Below, one piece after another: positions 19,206 through 28,344 of a stretch of DNA of 64,000 nucleotides. The DNA lies in NCBI RefSeq assembly GCF_000344155.1, contig NZ_BAOQ01000001.1, positions 62,001-126,000 on the forward strand. Direction: 5' to 3'. Position 1 is the stretch's first letter. Each line of letters begins with the position of its first letter. The translations under genes were made by a program, and so were the position numbers. Below the pieces are notes generated by a model, which did not search any database, was not told the DNA's origin, and worked only from the letters and a program-made list of their open reading frames with translations. Source of the DNA: Gordonia paraffinivorans NBRC 108238 (GTDB taxonomy: Bacteria > Actinomycetota > Actinomycetes > Mycobacteriales > Mycobacteriaceae).

Positions 19206-21461
19206 ATGACCCCGCGCACCGCCCCGAGGATCTGTCCGCTGTGCGAGGCGACCTGCGGGCTGACCCTCGTCGTCGATCGGCGACCCGGCGGGCACGGCGA
19301 ACACGTCACCGGCGCCCGCGGCGACGCCGAGGACGTGTTCAGCCACGGATACATCTGCCCGAAGGGCGCGACGTTCCCGCAACTGGACAACGACCCGGAT
19401 CGGCTCGAGATGCCGCTGGTCAGACGCGACGGCGTCTTCGTCGAAACCGGCTGGGACGAGGCGCTGGCGCTGGTGGTCGATCGGCTGCGTGTCGTGATCG
19501 ACACCCACGGCGGATCGGCGGTCGGCCTCTACCTCGGCAACCCGTCGGCGCACACCCTGGCCGGCACGATGTACGCGCCGATGCTCGCGCGAGCGCTCGG
19601 CACCCGCAACGTCTTCTCCGCCGGCACGCTCGACCAGATGCCCAAACAGGCCGCGGTCGGGTACCTCTTCGGCCACGCCGGGACATTCGCCGTGCCCGAC
19701 GTCGACCGCACCGACCACCTCGTCGTCATCGGCGCCAACCCCGTCGTCTCCAACGGCAGCATGACCACGGCCGCCGACTTCCCGGGCAAGCTCAACGCAC
19801 TGCGGCATCGCGGCGGTCGGCTCACGGTGATCGACCCGGCACGCACCCGGACCGCACGCCTCGCCGACACCCACATCGCACCGCGACCGGGAACCGACGC
19901 CGCGCTCCTGGCCGCCGTCGTGGCAGGCCTGTTCGAGGAGGGACTCGTCGCCGACGATCTCGGCGGCATCGGCGAGTTCGTCCTCGGCGGCGACGAATTA
20001 CGCAGGGAGATAGCCGATCTCACTCCGGAACGGGTGGCGGCGTACTGCGATGTTCCCGCCGGCGAGATCCGCCGGCTCGCCCGGGACATCGCGGGGGCGC
20101 CGACCGCGGCGGTCTATGGGCGGATGGGCACCAGCACCGTCGAGTTCGGCACCCTGGGCTGCTGGCTGATCGACGTGGTGAACATCCTCACCGGCAACCT
20201 GGACCGGCCGGGCGGGGTGATGTTCCCGACCGCGCCCACCGCTCCTGCGCCGCGACCGCCCCGGCCCGGCAAGGGATTCCGCACCGGACGGTGGCGCAGC
20301 CGGGTGTCGGGTCACCCGGAGGTGGCGGGGGAGCTGCCGGCGGTCGCGATGGCCGAGGAGTTGGAGACCACGGGCGAGGGGCGGCTGCACGCGCTGGTCA
20401 CCGTCGCGGGCAATCCGGTGCTGTCGGCTCCCGACGGGGCGCGACTGGCCGCGGCACTCGACGCCGCCGAGCTCGTCGTCTGCATCGACCCGTATCTCAA
20501 CGAGACCACCCGCCACGCCGACGTAATCCTGCCGCCGCCCCGACCGTCGCAGAGCCCGCACTTCGACGCTGTCCTCAACAACCTCGCGGTGCGCGCGACG
20601 GTCCGGTACTCGCCGCCGGTGCTGCCGCTGCCGGACGGACGGCCCGACGAGATCGGGATCGTCGCCCGGCTGATCCTGGGACTCTCCGGAGTGGGCGTCG
20701 ACGCCGACCCCGGCCTCGTCGACGAACAGGTCATCGCCGCGACCCTCGCGAAGGAGGTCCGCGATCCGCATTCCCCGGTCGCCGGTCGCGACGTCGACGA
20801 ACTGGTCGGCATGCTTCCCGACGCGCCGGGACACCGGCGGCGGCTGGACATGATGCTGCGGCTCGGGGCCTACGGGGACGCCTTCGGCGCACGTGACGGG
20901 CTGACGTTCGCCGACGTGCTCGCCGCGCCGCACGGCATCGACCTCGGACCCATGCGGCCGCGGCTGCCCGGCATCCTGCGGACGGCCTCCGGGAAGGTCG
21001 AGCTGGCACCCGATCCGCTCGTCGGCGACCTCGCGCGCCTGCGGGGCGCCGTCGACTCGGGGTCGGGGACCGAGCCGGGGTCGTTGCTGCTGGTCGGGCG
21101 GCGGCACCTGCGCTCCAACAACAGCTGGATGCACAACCTGCCCGCCCTGCGCGGCGGCACCAACCGCTGCACCCTGCAGATGCATCCGCAGGATGCGGCG
21201 CGGCTGGGCGTCGACGGGATGGCGACCGTCCGCGGGCCGGGCGGCGCGCTGACGGTCCCGGTGGAGATCACCGACGACATCCGGCCCGGGGTGGTGTCCC
21301 TGCCCCACGGGTGGGGACACGACGACGCCGCAACGCGACTGGCCGTCGCCGCCGACGACCCCGGGGTCAATGTGAACGCCCTCAACGACGGGTCGCGACT
21401 CGACCCGCTCTCGGGCACCGCGGTCCTCAACGGGCTGCCCGTCGAGATCGCGCCCGCATAG
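19206..21461 (+). CDS. Molybdopterin-dependent oxidoreductase (formate dehydrogenase/nitrate reductase-like catalytic subunit)
   Basis: A 751-aa protein. Cys residues at the N-terminus (CPLCEATCG, then CPKG near residue 57) form a 4Fe-4S site. The molybdopterin domains follow, and the C-terminal MopB domain (about 620-745) contains RRHLRSNNSWMHNLP and HPQDAARLGVDG. There is no Cys or Sec at the usual metal-ligand position; the segment reads AGTLDQMPKQ, so an Asp or other ligand is possible. No Tat signal is seen, so it is probably cytoplasmic. The substrate is unknown and no electron-transfer subunit is adjacent. It sits between the Rv2476c and Rv2475c homologues, an insertion relative to M. 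tuberculosis. The start follows TAGCCT by 6 nt. Confidence 0.85.
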   Translation: MTPRTAPRICPLCEATCGLTLVVDRRPGGHGEHVTGARGDAEDVFSHGYICPKGATFPQLDNDPDRLEMPLVRRDGVFVETGWDEALALVVDRLRVVIDTHGGSAVGLYLGNPSAHTLAGTMYAPMLARALGTRNVFSAGTLDQMPKQAAVGYLFGHAGTFAVPDVDRTDHLVVIGANPVVSNGSMTTAADFPGKLNALRHRGGRLTVIDPARTRTARLADTHIAPRPGTDAALLAAVVAGLFEEGLVADDLGGIGEFVLGGDELRREIADLTPERVAAYCDVPAGEIRRLARDIAGAPTAAVYGRMGTSTVEFGTLGCWLIDVVNILTGNLDRPGGVMFPTAPTAPAPRPPRPGKGFRTGRWRSRVSGHPEVAGELPAVAMAEELETTGEGRLHALVTVAGNPVLSAPDGARLAAALDAAELVVCIDPYLNETTRHADVILPPPRPSQSPHFDAVLNNLAVRATVRYSPPVLPLPDGRPDEIGIVARLILGLSGVGVDADPGLVDEQVIAATLAKEVRDPHSPVAGRDVDELVGMLPDAPGHRRRLDMMLRLGAYGDAFGARDGLTFADVLAAPHGIDLGPMRPRLPGILRTASGKVELAPDPLVGDLARLRGAVDSGSGTEPGSLLLVGRRHLRSNNSWMHNLPALRGGTNRCTLQMHPQDAARLGVDGMATVRGPGGALTVPVEITDDIRPGVVSLPHGWGHDDAATRLAVAADDPGVNVNALNDGSRLDPLSGTAVLNGLPVEIAPA

Positions 21462-21519
21462 CGGCACCGGCGCGGCGGCCGCGCCCGCACCCGCCGCGCC
21501 GGTGCGTAGGGTTGGGACC

Positions 21520-21990
21520 GTGCTCAACGAGGATTCCGGAATCGCCACCGCCGACGGCTACGTGGTCGAGGTCCCGGTGCGCTGGTCGGACATGGACGTC
21601 TACCAGCACATCAACCACGCCCGCATGGTCACCCTGCTCGAAGAGGCCCGCATCCCGTGGCTCTTCCTCGACGGACGCCCGACCGCGCCGCTGCGCGACG
21701 GGTGCCTGGTCGCCGACCTGCACGTGCGGTACCAGGCTCAACTGCGCCACTCCGAGGGCCCGCTGAAGGTCACGATGTACGTCGAGCGTCTGCGTGCCGT
21801 CGATTTCACCGTCGGCTACGAGGTGCGCGCGGCCGGTGCGGCGCCGGACTCCAAGCCGGCGGTGGTCGCCCGCACGCAGCTGGTCGCCTTCGACGTCGAC
21901 GCGCAGCGCGTCACCCGGCTCACCCCGGAGCAGAAGGAGTATCTGGGCTCGTTCCGGCGGGACGCCGACGGCGCGGGCTCGGTGCGCTGA
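21520..21990 (+). CDS. Acyl-CoA thioesterase, 4HBT hotdog fold
   Basis: A 156-aa protein with the 4-hydroxybenzoyl-CoA thioesterase pattern: VRWSDMDVYQHINHARMVTLLEEAR near residues 16-40, containing the catalytic Asp and the helix-start HxNHA. A second beta-rich half with LHVRYQAQLRH follows. It hydrolyses acyl-CoA thioesters; chain-length preference is unknown. I chose GTG 21520, which is 7 nt after TAGGGT (leaderless type). Its stop overlaps the next start (TGATG), so it is translationally coupled. It corresponds in position to Rv2475c. Confidence 0.88.
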   Translation: MLNEDSGIATADGYVVEVPVRWSDMDVYQHINHARMVTLLEEARIPWLFLDGRPTAPLRDGCLVADLHVRYQAQLRHSEGPLKVTMYVERLRAVDFTVGYEVRAAGAAPDSKPAVVARTQLVAFDVDAQRVTRLTPEQKEYLGSFRRDADGAGSVR

Positions 21991-22676
21991 TGGAACGTTT
22001 CGTCGAGATCGCCGCCTCGGACCGGGGCAACGCCTCGGCCTTCCTCGCCCACGCCCGACGCCTCGACGACGCCGCGGTCGTGCGCGTCGCCTCGCGTCCC
22101 GACGGGCTGCTCGCACTGTGGACCCACACCGGTTTCGAGGTGCTCGCGACCCGGGCGGTCACCGGCCGGGTGGCTCCCGCCGATCTCGTCTGCGATGCGA
22201 CGACGTTGTACACCGCGCTCAGCGCGTCGGCGCCGGGGGAGCCGGTCGATCCGGGATTCTCGCTCGACAGCGCCTGGCGCGGAGCGCTTCCCACGACGGT
22301 CGGCTATCGCCACGTCGACGACGTCCCGGCGCGCAGCATCGTCGAACTCGCCAGGGAGGGCGCACGGGTCGCGCGCGAGCAGGGAAGCGCCCACGGACCT
22401 GCGACCGGGCTTCTCGACCAGGACGTCCTCGAGGTCGGTTCAGAGGACGGCACGCTGACGGCCGGTGTCACGATGCGCTCCGTCTTCGCCCTCACCGCAA
22501 TGGGTTTCATCCGCGACCGCGACGGCCGGGCGGTGACCGAGACCTCGCCGACCGAGCTGATCGACGAGGCCGAGCCGGTCCGGATCCGCTTGTCCGCGGC
22601 ATGGATCCGCATCGACGCCCGGTTCGGATCGATCTACCAGCGGCGTCACCGCGATCTCGCGGTGACGGTGCTCTGA
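21990..22676 (+). CDS. Conserved hypothetical protein coupled to the thioesterase (Rv2474c-position)
   Basis: A 228-aa soluble protein without signal peptide, membrane segment or recognised catalytic motif. The ATG overlaps the thioesterase stop by one base, so the two are co-translated. The position and size fit M. tuberculosis Rv2474c, next to the thioesterase. It contains alternating beta/alpha segments and a well-conserved-looking C-terminus (IRLSAAWIRIDARFGSIYQRRH). Function is unknown; pairing suggests a role near acyl-CoA turnover. It ends 5 bp from the convergent alpha-glucosidase stop. Confidence 0.82.
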   Translation: MERFVEIAASDRGNASAFLAHARRLDDAAVVRVASRPDGLLALWTHTGFEVLATRAVTGRVAPADLVCDATTLYTALSASAPGEPVDPGFSLDSAWRGALPTTVGYRHVDDVPARSIVELAREGARVAREQGSAHGPATGLLDQDVLEVGSEDGTLTAGVTMRSVFALTAMGFIRDRDGRAVTETSPTELIDEAEPVRIRLSAAWIRIDARFGSIYQRRHRDLAVTVL

Positions 22677-22681
22677 ACGAC

Positions 22682-24982
22682 TCAGACCAGCCAGGCGGCC
22701 GAATCCGGGGCCAGCATCCCGTCGACGAGCGGCGAACTGATCAGCAGCAGCTCGCCCGGGGGCAGCGGCACCGGTTCCTCGCCTGCGTTGAGCGCGCATA
22801 CGAGGAGCCCCTCGTCGCGACGGAAGGCGAGGCAACCCTCGGGGGCTCCGTACCACTCGACCCGGTCGCCTGCGAATTCCGGACGCCGGAAACGCAGTTC
22901 GATGGCCGCCCGGTACAGCGACAGCATGGAGCCGACATCCTCGAGCTGGGACTCGACGGTCAGTGACCGCCAGGACTCGGGAATGGGCAACCAGGTGTCG
23001 GGGGAGGTGCTGAAGCCGAAGGGCGGCTCGGTGCCCTGCCACGGGATCGGGACACGGCAGCCGTCGCGCCCGCGTTCGGTGTGACCCGACCGCTCCCACA
23101 CCGGATCCTGCAACGCCTCGTCGGGCAGGTCGTCGACGTTCGGCAGGCCGAGTTCGGCGCCGTTGTAGACGAAGACCGTGCCGGGCAGCGCCATCTCGAC
23201 GACGATCATCGCCCGAGCGCGACGTGTGCCGCGTTCCAGGTCGAGTTCGCCGGTCGCGGGATCCACGGGCGCGTAGCGGGTGACCTCCCGCGCCACATCG
23301 TGATTGGAGAGGGTCCACGTGGGAGTGCCCGAGACCGACAGGACGGCGTCGAGTGAGTTCTCGATGGCCTCGCGGATCGCACCGGCCTCGAACGGCGCCT
23401 TGGCCAGGCGGAAGTTGAAGCCCAGGTGCAGCTCGTCGGGTCGCAGGTACTCGGCGAACCGCTCGTTGTCGTCCACCCAGATCTCGCCGACATTCGCCGC
23501 GCCCGGGTACTCGTCGAGGACCGCGCGGATCTTGCGGTGGATGTCGTGAACCGCATAGTTGTTGAACCGCGGATCGTCGTCGTCGTTGCTCAGCAGCACC
23601 GCATTCGACAGATCCATGTCGGGCAGGTCGGCCGGCTTGGCCATCCCGTGCGCGACGTCGATGCGGAATCCGTCCACGCCCCGGTCGAGCCAGAAGCGCA
23701 GCGTCTGCTCCAGATCCGCCCAGACCTCCGGGTTCTCCCAGTTGAGGTCGGGTTGCTCGGGGGCGAAGATGTGCAGGTACCACTGGCCGGGGGAGCCGTC
23801 GGGCTCGGTCACCCGCGTCCAGGCCGGTCCGCCGAAGATGCTGTGCCAGTTGTTCGGCGGCTCGTCGCCGTTCTCCCCGCGTCCGTCGCGGAAGATGTAG
23901 CGCTCCCGTTCCGGGCTACCCGGCCCGGCGGCCAGCGCGGCGCGGAACCACTCGTGCTGATCGCTGGTGTGGTTGGGGACCAGGTCCATCGTGACGCGGA
24001 TGTCGCGGTCGTGGGCCTCGGCGATGAGGGTGTCGAAGGTCTCGAGATCGCCGAAGAGCGGGTCGATGTCGCGCGGGTCGGACACGTCGTAGCCGTGATC
24101 GGCCATCGGTGAGCGCATGATCGGGCTCAGCCAGATCGCGTCGACACCGAGGAGTTCGAGGTAACCGAGCCGCTGGATGACACCGTTGAGGTCGCCCACG
24201 CCGTCGCCGTTCGAATCCGCGAACGACCGGGGGTAGATCTGGTAGAACACCGCGGACTTCCACCAGGTGTCGTCGCGCGGATCGAGCTGCCCGGCGACGC
24301 GAGGGGCGGGAACGATCGCGGCATCCGTTGCGGGGCCGGGGAGGTCGGTGCCTGCGTGAGCGGTGCCGAGATCTCCTGTGCCGAAATCGCCTGTGTCGGC
24401 ATGGTCGGTGCCGGCGACTGCGGCGTCGGGCCCGGGGTCGCCGGCGGCGTCGAGGTCGGCCTCGATCGCCTCGTCGTCGAGCGCGTCGGCTTCCGGAGCA
24501 TCGCGCTCGAGGGCGACGGTGTCGCCCGAAACGGTGTCGAGAGTGGTCGTCTCGGGTGTGGCGGCGTCGCCGGAGGCGTCGACCGCTGCCTCGTCGACCG
24601 GCGTGAACTCGCTGTCGTCGGCCGCGGGATACGCCGGGGTCGACAGGTTGTCGTCGGATGCGAGATCGGCCGGCGCGGAGTCCGCCTCGACGGCGTCGTC
24701 GGCGGCAGCGCCGGTGATGTCGCCGGCCGCGTCGTCATCCGCGTCGGCGGGGGCGTCGGAAGTGTCCTGTCCGGCGGTCTCGAGCGTGGCCCCGGACTGC
24801 TCACCCGCGGTGTCGGCGGCCGGGACGTCCTCGGCCGCCGGACCGTTCGCGGCCTCGTCGGCGTCCGAGTCGTGCTCAGAGACCGGCGTGCCCGCTACGT
24901 CGGTGTGTGCGCCGTCGGGCTGACCCCCGTCAGATGGCTCGGCGGGGACAACATCTCGTGTCTCATCGCTCACCGTGGTCAT
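22682..24982 (-). CDS. aglA: Alpha-glucosidase, GH13 family, with long acidic N-terminal extension
   Basis: A 766-aa protein. Residues about 238-766 are a complete GH13 oligo-1,6/alpha-glucosidase: WWKSAVFYQIYPRSFADSNG, DLVPNHTSDQHEWF, nucleophile Asp in DGFRIDVAHGM, acid/base Glu in VGEIWVDD, and transition-state Asp in LSNHDVAREVTRY. It hydrolyses terminal alpha-glucosidic bonds in maltose/trehalose-type sugars. Residues 1-237 are a low-complexity Asp/Ala/Thr-rich stretch with no signal peptide; ordinary AglA is about 540-560 aa. No credible downstream in-frame start is visible just before the catalytic domain. The gene follows glbO on the same strand, as Rv2471-Rv2470 do in M. tuberculosis. 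Confidence 0.9.
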   Translation of the reverse strand: MTTVSDETRDVVPAEPSDGGQPDGAHTDVAGTPVSEHDSDADEAANGPAAEDVPAADTAGEQSGATLETAGQDTSDAPADADDDAAGDITGAAADDAVEADSAPADLASDDNLSTPAYPAADDSEFTPVDEAAVDASGDAATPETTTLDTVSGDTVALERDAPEADALDDEAIEADLDAAGDPGPDAAVAGTDHADTGDFGTGDLGTAHAGTDLPGPATDAAIVPAPRVAGQLDPRDDTWWKSAVFYQIYPRSFADSNGDGVGDLNGVIQRLGYLELLGVDAIWLSPIMRSPMADHGYDVSDPRDIDPLFGDLETFDTLIAEAHDRDIRVTMDLVPNHTSDQHEWFRAALAAGPGSPERERYIFRDGRGENGDEPPNNWHSIFGGPAWTRVTEPDGSPGQWYLHIFAPEQPDLNWENPEVWADLEQTLRFWLDRGVDGFRIDVAHGMAKPADLPDMDLSNAVLLSNDDDDPRFNNYAVHDIHRKIRAVLDEYPGAANVGEIWVDDNERFAEYLRPDELHLGFNFRLAKAPFEAGAIREAIENSLDAVLSVSGTPTWTLSNHDVAREVTRYAPVDPATGELDLERGTRRARAMIVVEMALPGTVFVYNGAELGLPNVDDLPDEALQDPVWERSGHTERGRDGCRVPIPWQGTEPPFGFSTSPDTWLPIPESWRSLTVESQLEDVGSMLSLYRAAIELRFRRPEFAGDRVEWYGAPEGCLAFRRDEGLLVCALNAGEEPVPLPPGELLLISSPLVDGMLAPDSAAWLV

Positions 24983-25123
24983 TCTGCCCTAACGGTGTTC
25001 ACCGCCGGATACACAGGTCAATCGGCGCGTCGTCGGCGTGTCGTCCGTTCGGGACGCGAATCGCCCGCTGTTCGGCGAGGACACCCCGGAGGTCGTCGTC
25101 CCCGGAGAACCGGGACGGCGAGC

Positions 25124-25546
25124 TCAGATGGGGGAGTTCATCATCGACTGCGCGGCCATCTCCATGTAGTCGACGAGGGCCTGCCGGTGCGGGGGATCGA
25201 GCGTCTCGTCGTCGATCGCGGCGATCGCGGTGTGCATGCACCGCAGCCACGCGTCGCGCTCGATCGGGCCGATGCGGTACGGGTGGTGGCGCATACGCAG
25301 TCGGGGGTGTCCGCGCTCCTCGGAGTAGGTGCGCGGCCCGCCCCAGTACTGCTCGAGGAACATCCGCAGGCGTCGCTCGGCGGGGCCGAGGTCCTCTTCC
25401 GGGTACAGCGGCCGCAGCACCTCGTCCTTGGCCACCTCGGCGTAGAACACCTCGGTGAGCCGACGGAACGTCTCGGCCCCGCCGATCTCCTCGTAGAAGC
25501 TGCGGGGCGGCTGGGTCTGGGAGCTGTTGCCGGTCACAGCCGCCAT
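25124..25546 (-). CDS. glbO: Group II truncated haemoglobin (GlbO)
   Basis: A 140-aa 2-on-2 globin. Visible hallmarks are [19 protein letters not shown] (helices A/B), [27 protein letters not shown] with the proximal His in the RMRHHP segment, and the group II Trp G8 in DAWLRCM. It binds O2/NO haem ligands; in mycobacteria GlbO is linked to respiration and oxidative/nitrosative defence. The start chosen has GAGGA upstream and gives a short disordered leader. It lies directly upstream of the alpha-glucosidase gene on the same strand (141-bp gap). Confidence 0.95.
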   Translation of the reverse strand: MAAVTGNSSQTQPPRSFYEEIGGAETFRRLTEVFYAEVAKDEVLRPLYPEEDLGPAERRLRMFLEQYWGGPRTYSEERGHPRLRMRHHPYRIGPIERDAWLRCMHTAIAAIDDETLDPPHRQALVDYMEMAAQSMMNSPI

Positions 25547-25675
25547 TGTCCTCACGCGGTGCCGGGGCCTCAACGTGGCCTGCGTCGTGCCGGGCGATTT
25601 CTGCTGCGCGAAATCGGCCTCCGTGGTGAACTGTGCTGGTCAGCCTGTTGCAAGACAGTCCCGTCGGGAGGTCGG

Positions 25676-26284
25676 ATGACACACCGATCACACAGCAAGA
25701 CACATCAGGTGACACATCTGCACGGTCCGGATTCGTCCGATCCGGAGGCCGAGCACGCTCCGCGGACGTGGGCACGCCGCCGGGTGCTGCTCCTCAACGC
25801 CACCTATGAGCCCCTGAGCGCGGTCACGATCCGGCGCGCGGTGGTGCTGATGCTGCGCGGGCGGGCCGACCTGGTCCACGCCGACGAGTCGGGCGAGGCG
25901 CTGCGCTCGGCGGCCACCGCGGTCCCGGTGCCCACCGTCATCCGGTTACGTCAGTACGTGCGCGTCCCGTACCGCGCGTCGGTGCCGCTCACGAGGGCCG
26001 GACTCATGCGCCGCGACCGGTTCCGCTGCGGGTACTGCGGCAGGCCCGCCACCACCATCGACCATGTGGTGCCGCGCAGCCGCGGCGGCGCCCACACCTG
26101 GGAGAACTGCGTCGCCAGCTGCGCCTCCTGCAACCACCGCAAGGCCGACCGCCTGCTCAGTGAACTGGGGTGGACCCTGCGGACCCGCCCGGCCGCGCCG
26201 AAGGGCCGGCACTGGGGGCTGTTGGCAGCCGTCGAGGACATCGACCCGGCGTGGATCCGATACATGGGCGCCGGGGCGGCATGA
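25676..26284 (+). CDS. HNH endonuclease domain protein (Rv2469c-position)
   Basis: A 202-aa protein. An N-terminal region (residues 33-105) with RRVLLLNATYEPLSAVTIRRA is typical of the bacterial HNH family often annotated as McrA-like. The HNH zinc module follows: RFRCGYCGR, TIDHVVPRSRGG, WENCVASCASCNHRKADR. The Cys pairs bind structural zinc and the DHV His is catalytic. It is widespread and chromosomal in Mycobacteriales; the physiological DNA target is not known. The ATG has GGGAGG 5 nt upstream. It is divergent from glbO. Confidence 0.9.
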   Translation: MTHRSHSKTHQVTHLHGPDSSDPEAEHAPRTWARRRVLLLNATYEPLSAVTIRRAVVLMLRGRADLVHADESGEALRSAATAVPVPTVIRLRQYVRVPYRASVPLTRAGLMRRDRFRCGYCGRPATTIDHVVPRSRGGAHTWENCVASCASCNHRKADRLLSELGWTLRTRPAAPKGRHWGLLAAVEDIDPAWIRYMGAGAA

Positions 26285-26423
26285 GGTCGGACAAACCACA
26301 TCGGGACCGTCTACGACGCGCTGTAGGGGTCGGTGCACCGGGCGCGGTGTTGTGGGCTAGATTGATGAACGATGACCTGCGCCGACAACCGGGCGGGTCC
26401 GGCGCGACCATCGAAAGGGTGAC

Positions 26424-26678
26424 ATGGACATCGACAGCCTGATCGTCCCCATCGGAGTGCCAGTCACGATCGTGACGGTGCTCTTCGTCGTGCTCTGCAT
26501 CGTCTCGATGGTGTTCTCCGGCGGGGTCAAGTACCCGGAGGTCAAGGAGTACACCCTCGACCAGCGGTGGGAGCGCGATCCGCTTCTCTTCAGTGCCACC
26601 GACATCGAGCCGATGGCACTTCCGCGACATGTGGAACCCGGCGATCTGGATGGGAGCACGGCAAGTGGCAAGTGGTGA
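26424..26678 (+). CDS. Small single-helix membrane protein
   Basis: An 84-aa protein with one transmembrane helix (about residues 6-33) and a cytoplasmic tail containing the YPEVKEYTLDQRWERDPLLFSATD segment. The tail pattern is reminiscent of small membrane proteins that precede DUF5130 genes in Mycobacteriales. AAAGGG precedes the ATG. The 3' end overlaps the start of the next gene by 14 bp, indicating one transcript. No function is assignable. Confidence 0.8.
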   Translation: MDIDSLIVPIGVPVTIVTVLFVVLCIVSMVFSGGVKYPEVKEYTLDQRWERDPLLFSATDIEPMALPRHVEPGDLDGSTASGKW

Positions 26679-27162
26679 GGTTTCGCACGCGAACGTGAGT
26701 GCAGAGGTCGCGGCCCGGTCGGCGGCCGAGCTGCCCGAGGGCACTGTCATCACCAACAGCGGACGCATCTCGGCGGCCCGCTTCCCGGGTGACGCCCCGT
26801 CGACCCCGCCCTTCAGCAAGAAGGAGCTCATCGCTCTCGACGACACGCTGAAGGCCGCCAGCGAGAAGGCCCTCGTGCGCTTCTCGGTCTACATCGGCGA
26901 CCTCGCCGGCGACGATCTCGAGGCCAGCGCCCGCCAGATCCTCGCGAAGGCCCCCGAACCGGCATACGGCACGCTGATCGCCGTCTCGCCGAACACCCGC
27001 GACGTCGTCATCGTCTCCGGCAAGGAGGTGTCGAGCCGCGTCAACGACCGTGTCGCAGCGCTCGGTGTCACCGCCGCGGTGAGCGCCTTCCGTCAGGGCA
27101 ACCTGATCGACGGCCTGATCGCCGCGCTGCGCGTGATGTCCACCGCCGCCGCGGCGAACTGA
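26665..27162 (+). CDS. DUF5130 family protein (Rv2468c-position)
   Basis: A 165-aa protein. Its core (about residues 60-160) resembles TPM-type phosphatase-like folds: SKKELIALDDTLKAASEKALVRFSVYIGDL, ARQILAKAPEPAYGTLIAVSPNTRDVVIVSGKEVSSRV, then a helical FRQGNLIDGLIAALRVM tail. I chose the GTG at 26665, with GGGAG 8 nt upstream, inside the end of the preceding gene. Overlap implies coupling with the small membrane protein, which may anchor it. The function is unknown. A strong hairpin terminator follows. Confidence 0.85.
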   Translation: MASGEVSHANVSAEVAARSAAELPEGTVITNSGRISAARFPGDAPSTPPFSKKELIALDDTLKAASEKALVRFSVYIGDLAGDDLEASARQILAKAPEPAYGTLIAVSPNTRDVVIVSGKEVSSRVNDRVAALGVTAAVSAFRQGNLIDGLIAALRVMSTAAAAN

Positions 27163-27180
27163 CCCCTCGGCCCAGAGTTC

Positions 27181-27223
27181 CGAAAGGGGCCGCTCCACCC
27201 ACGTGGTGGGGCGGCCCCTTTCG
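27181..27223. terminator. Bidirectional hairpin terminator
   Basis: 19-bp arms (27181-27199 and 27205-27223, one mismatch) around a 5-nt loop, with AAAGG/CCTTT at the base. It lies between the convergent DUF5130 and desaturase genes. Confidence 0.8.
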
Positions 27224-27273
27224 TGTCGCCGGTCGGGGTCCTCGCCGGTCGGGGACGCCGGAGAGCCCGCGGG

Positions 27274-28344
27274 TCAGCGGTACATGCGCACGAGCGGGCA
27301 GGTGAACGGATCGCGGTCGCCGAGCCCGACCTGGTTGAGGTACCGGATGACGATTCCGTACGAACCGAGCAGCGACGTCTCGGTGTAGGTCACCCCGTGG
27401 CGTGCGCAGTGTGCGCGGACGAGCGGGCGGACCTTCGCGAGGTTGGCGCGCGGCATGCTCGGGAAGAGGTGGTGTTCGATCTGGTAGTTGAGCCCACCCA
27501 TCATGAAGTCGGTGAACCGGCCGCCGCGGATGTTGCGCGACATCAGCACCTGTCGACGGAGGAAGTCGACCCGCATGTCCTTCGGCACGAGCGGCATGCC
27601 CTTGTGGTTGGGGGCGAACGACCCGCCGAGCAGCAACCCGAAGACGCCGAGCTGGACGACGACGAACGCCACCGCCTGCGCGGGTGACATCACCAGGAAC
27701 GGGATCACGAACCCGGCGGTGAGTCGGAGGACGATCAGCGACGTCTCGACCGCGCGATGCGGCACGGGTGTCCGCGCCGCGAGGCCTTGAAGGCTCGCCA
27801 CGTGGAGCGCGGCGCCCTCGAGGGTCAGCAACGGAACGAAGAACCAGCCCTGATGCCGGGTGAACCACCCGTACACGCCCGAGCGCCTCGAAGCGGTCTG
27901 CGGTGTGAAGGCGATCGGACCGTCTGCGATGTCCGGGTCGACGCCGATCTGGTTCGGCCCCTTGTGGTGGCGGTTGTGCTTGTGGCGCCACCAGTGCAGC
28001 GACAGACCCGCACCGGCACCGGCGAGCAGGCGGGCGGCCCATTCGTTGGCAGCCGTCGAGGAGAACATCTGGCGGTGTGCGCCGTCGTGGCCGAGGAACC
28101 CGAACTGGGTGCTGATGATCGCGAGCGCGACGGCGGGCAGGAGCTGCCACCACGTGTCGCCGAGCAGGATCACCGCGGTCCAGGCCCCGACGAACGCGAG
28201 AACCGTCAGGGTGATGCGGGCGATGTAGGAGCCGCGGCGCCGATCGAGCAGCCCGGACGCCCGGACCTCGGCGGCCAGCTCCGTGTAGGAGCTGGTGAAC
28301 GTCGTCGATGTGTCGCGCGGACGCGACACCGATGCAAGGGACAA
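27274..28344 (-). CDS. Membrane fatty-acid/acyl-CoA desaturase
   Basis: A 356-aa di-iron desaturase with the three histidine boxes: GHDGAH (near residue 84), HKHNRHH (near 120) and QIEHHLFP (near 290, the Q-x-x-H-H variant). Four hydrophobic helices flank the boxes. There is no N-terminal cytochrome b5 domain, so it needs an external electron donor; no reductase is adjacent. It introduces a cis double bond into an acyl chain (position not predictable). The start appears to be TTG at 28344 with AGAGG 9 nt upstream; an in-frame GTG at 28329 is the alternative. It follows dctA on the minus strand after 153 bp. Confidence 0.9.
   Translation of the reverse strand: MSLASVSRPRDTSTTFTSSYTELAAEVRASGLLDRRRGSYIARITLTVLAFVGAWTAVILLGDTWWQLLPAVALAIISTQFGFLGHDGAHRQMFSSTAANEWAARLLAGAGAGLSLHWWRHKHNRHHKGPNQIGVDPDIADGPIAFTPQTASRRSGVYGWFTRHQGWFFVPLLTLEGAALHVASLQGLAARTPVPHRAVETSLIVLRLTAGFVIPFLVMSPAQAVAFVVVQLGVFGLLLGGSFAPNHKGMPLVPKDMRVDFLRRQVLMSRNIRGGRFTDFMMGGLNYQIEHHLFPSMPRANLAKVRPLVRAHCARHGVTYTETSLLGSYGIVIRYLNQVGLGDRDPFTCPLVRMYR

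Noticed and set aside
19206-21461. Selenocysteine in the Mo-oxidoreductase
   Set aside because: No in-frame TGA occurs in the coding region.
24363-24923. Ser/Ala-rich plus-strand frame opposite the AglA acidic extension
   Set aside because: It is the complement of an Asp/Ala-rich coding stretch. The minus frame continues without break into the GH13 domain, so the plus frame is taken as shadow.
26360-26442. Possible short leaderless frame before the single-helix membrane protein
   Set aside because: TAGATT is only about 2 nt from the ATG, too close for a leaderless start, and the frame overlaps the real gene.
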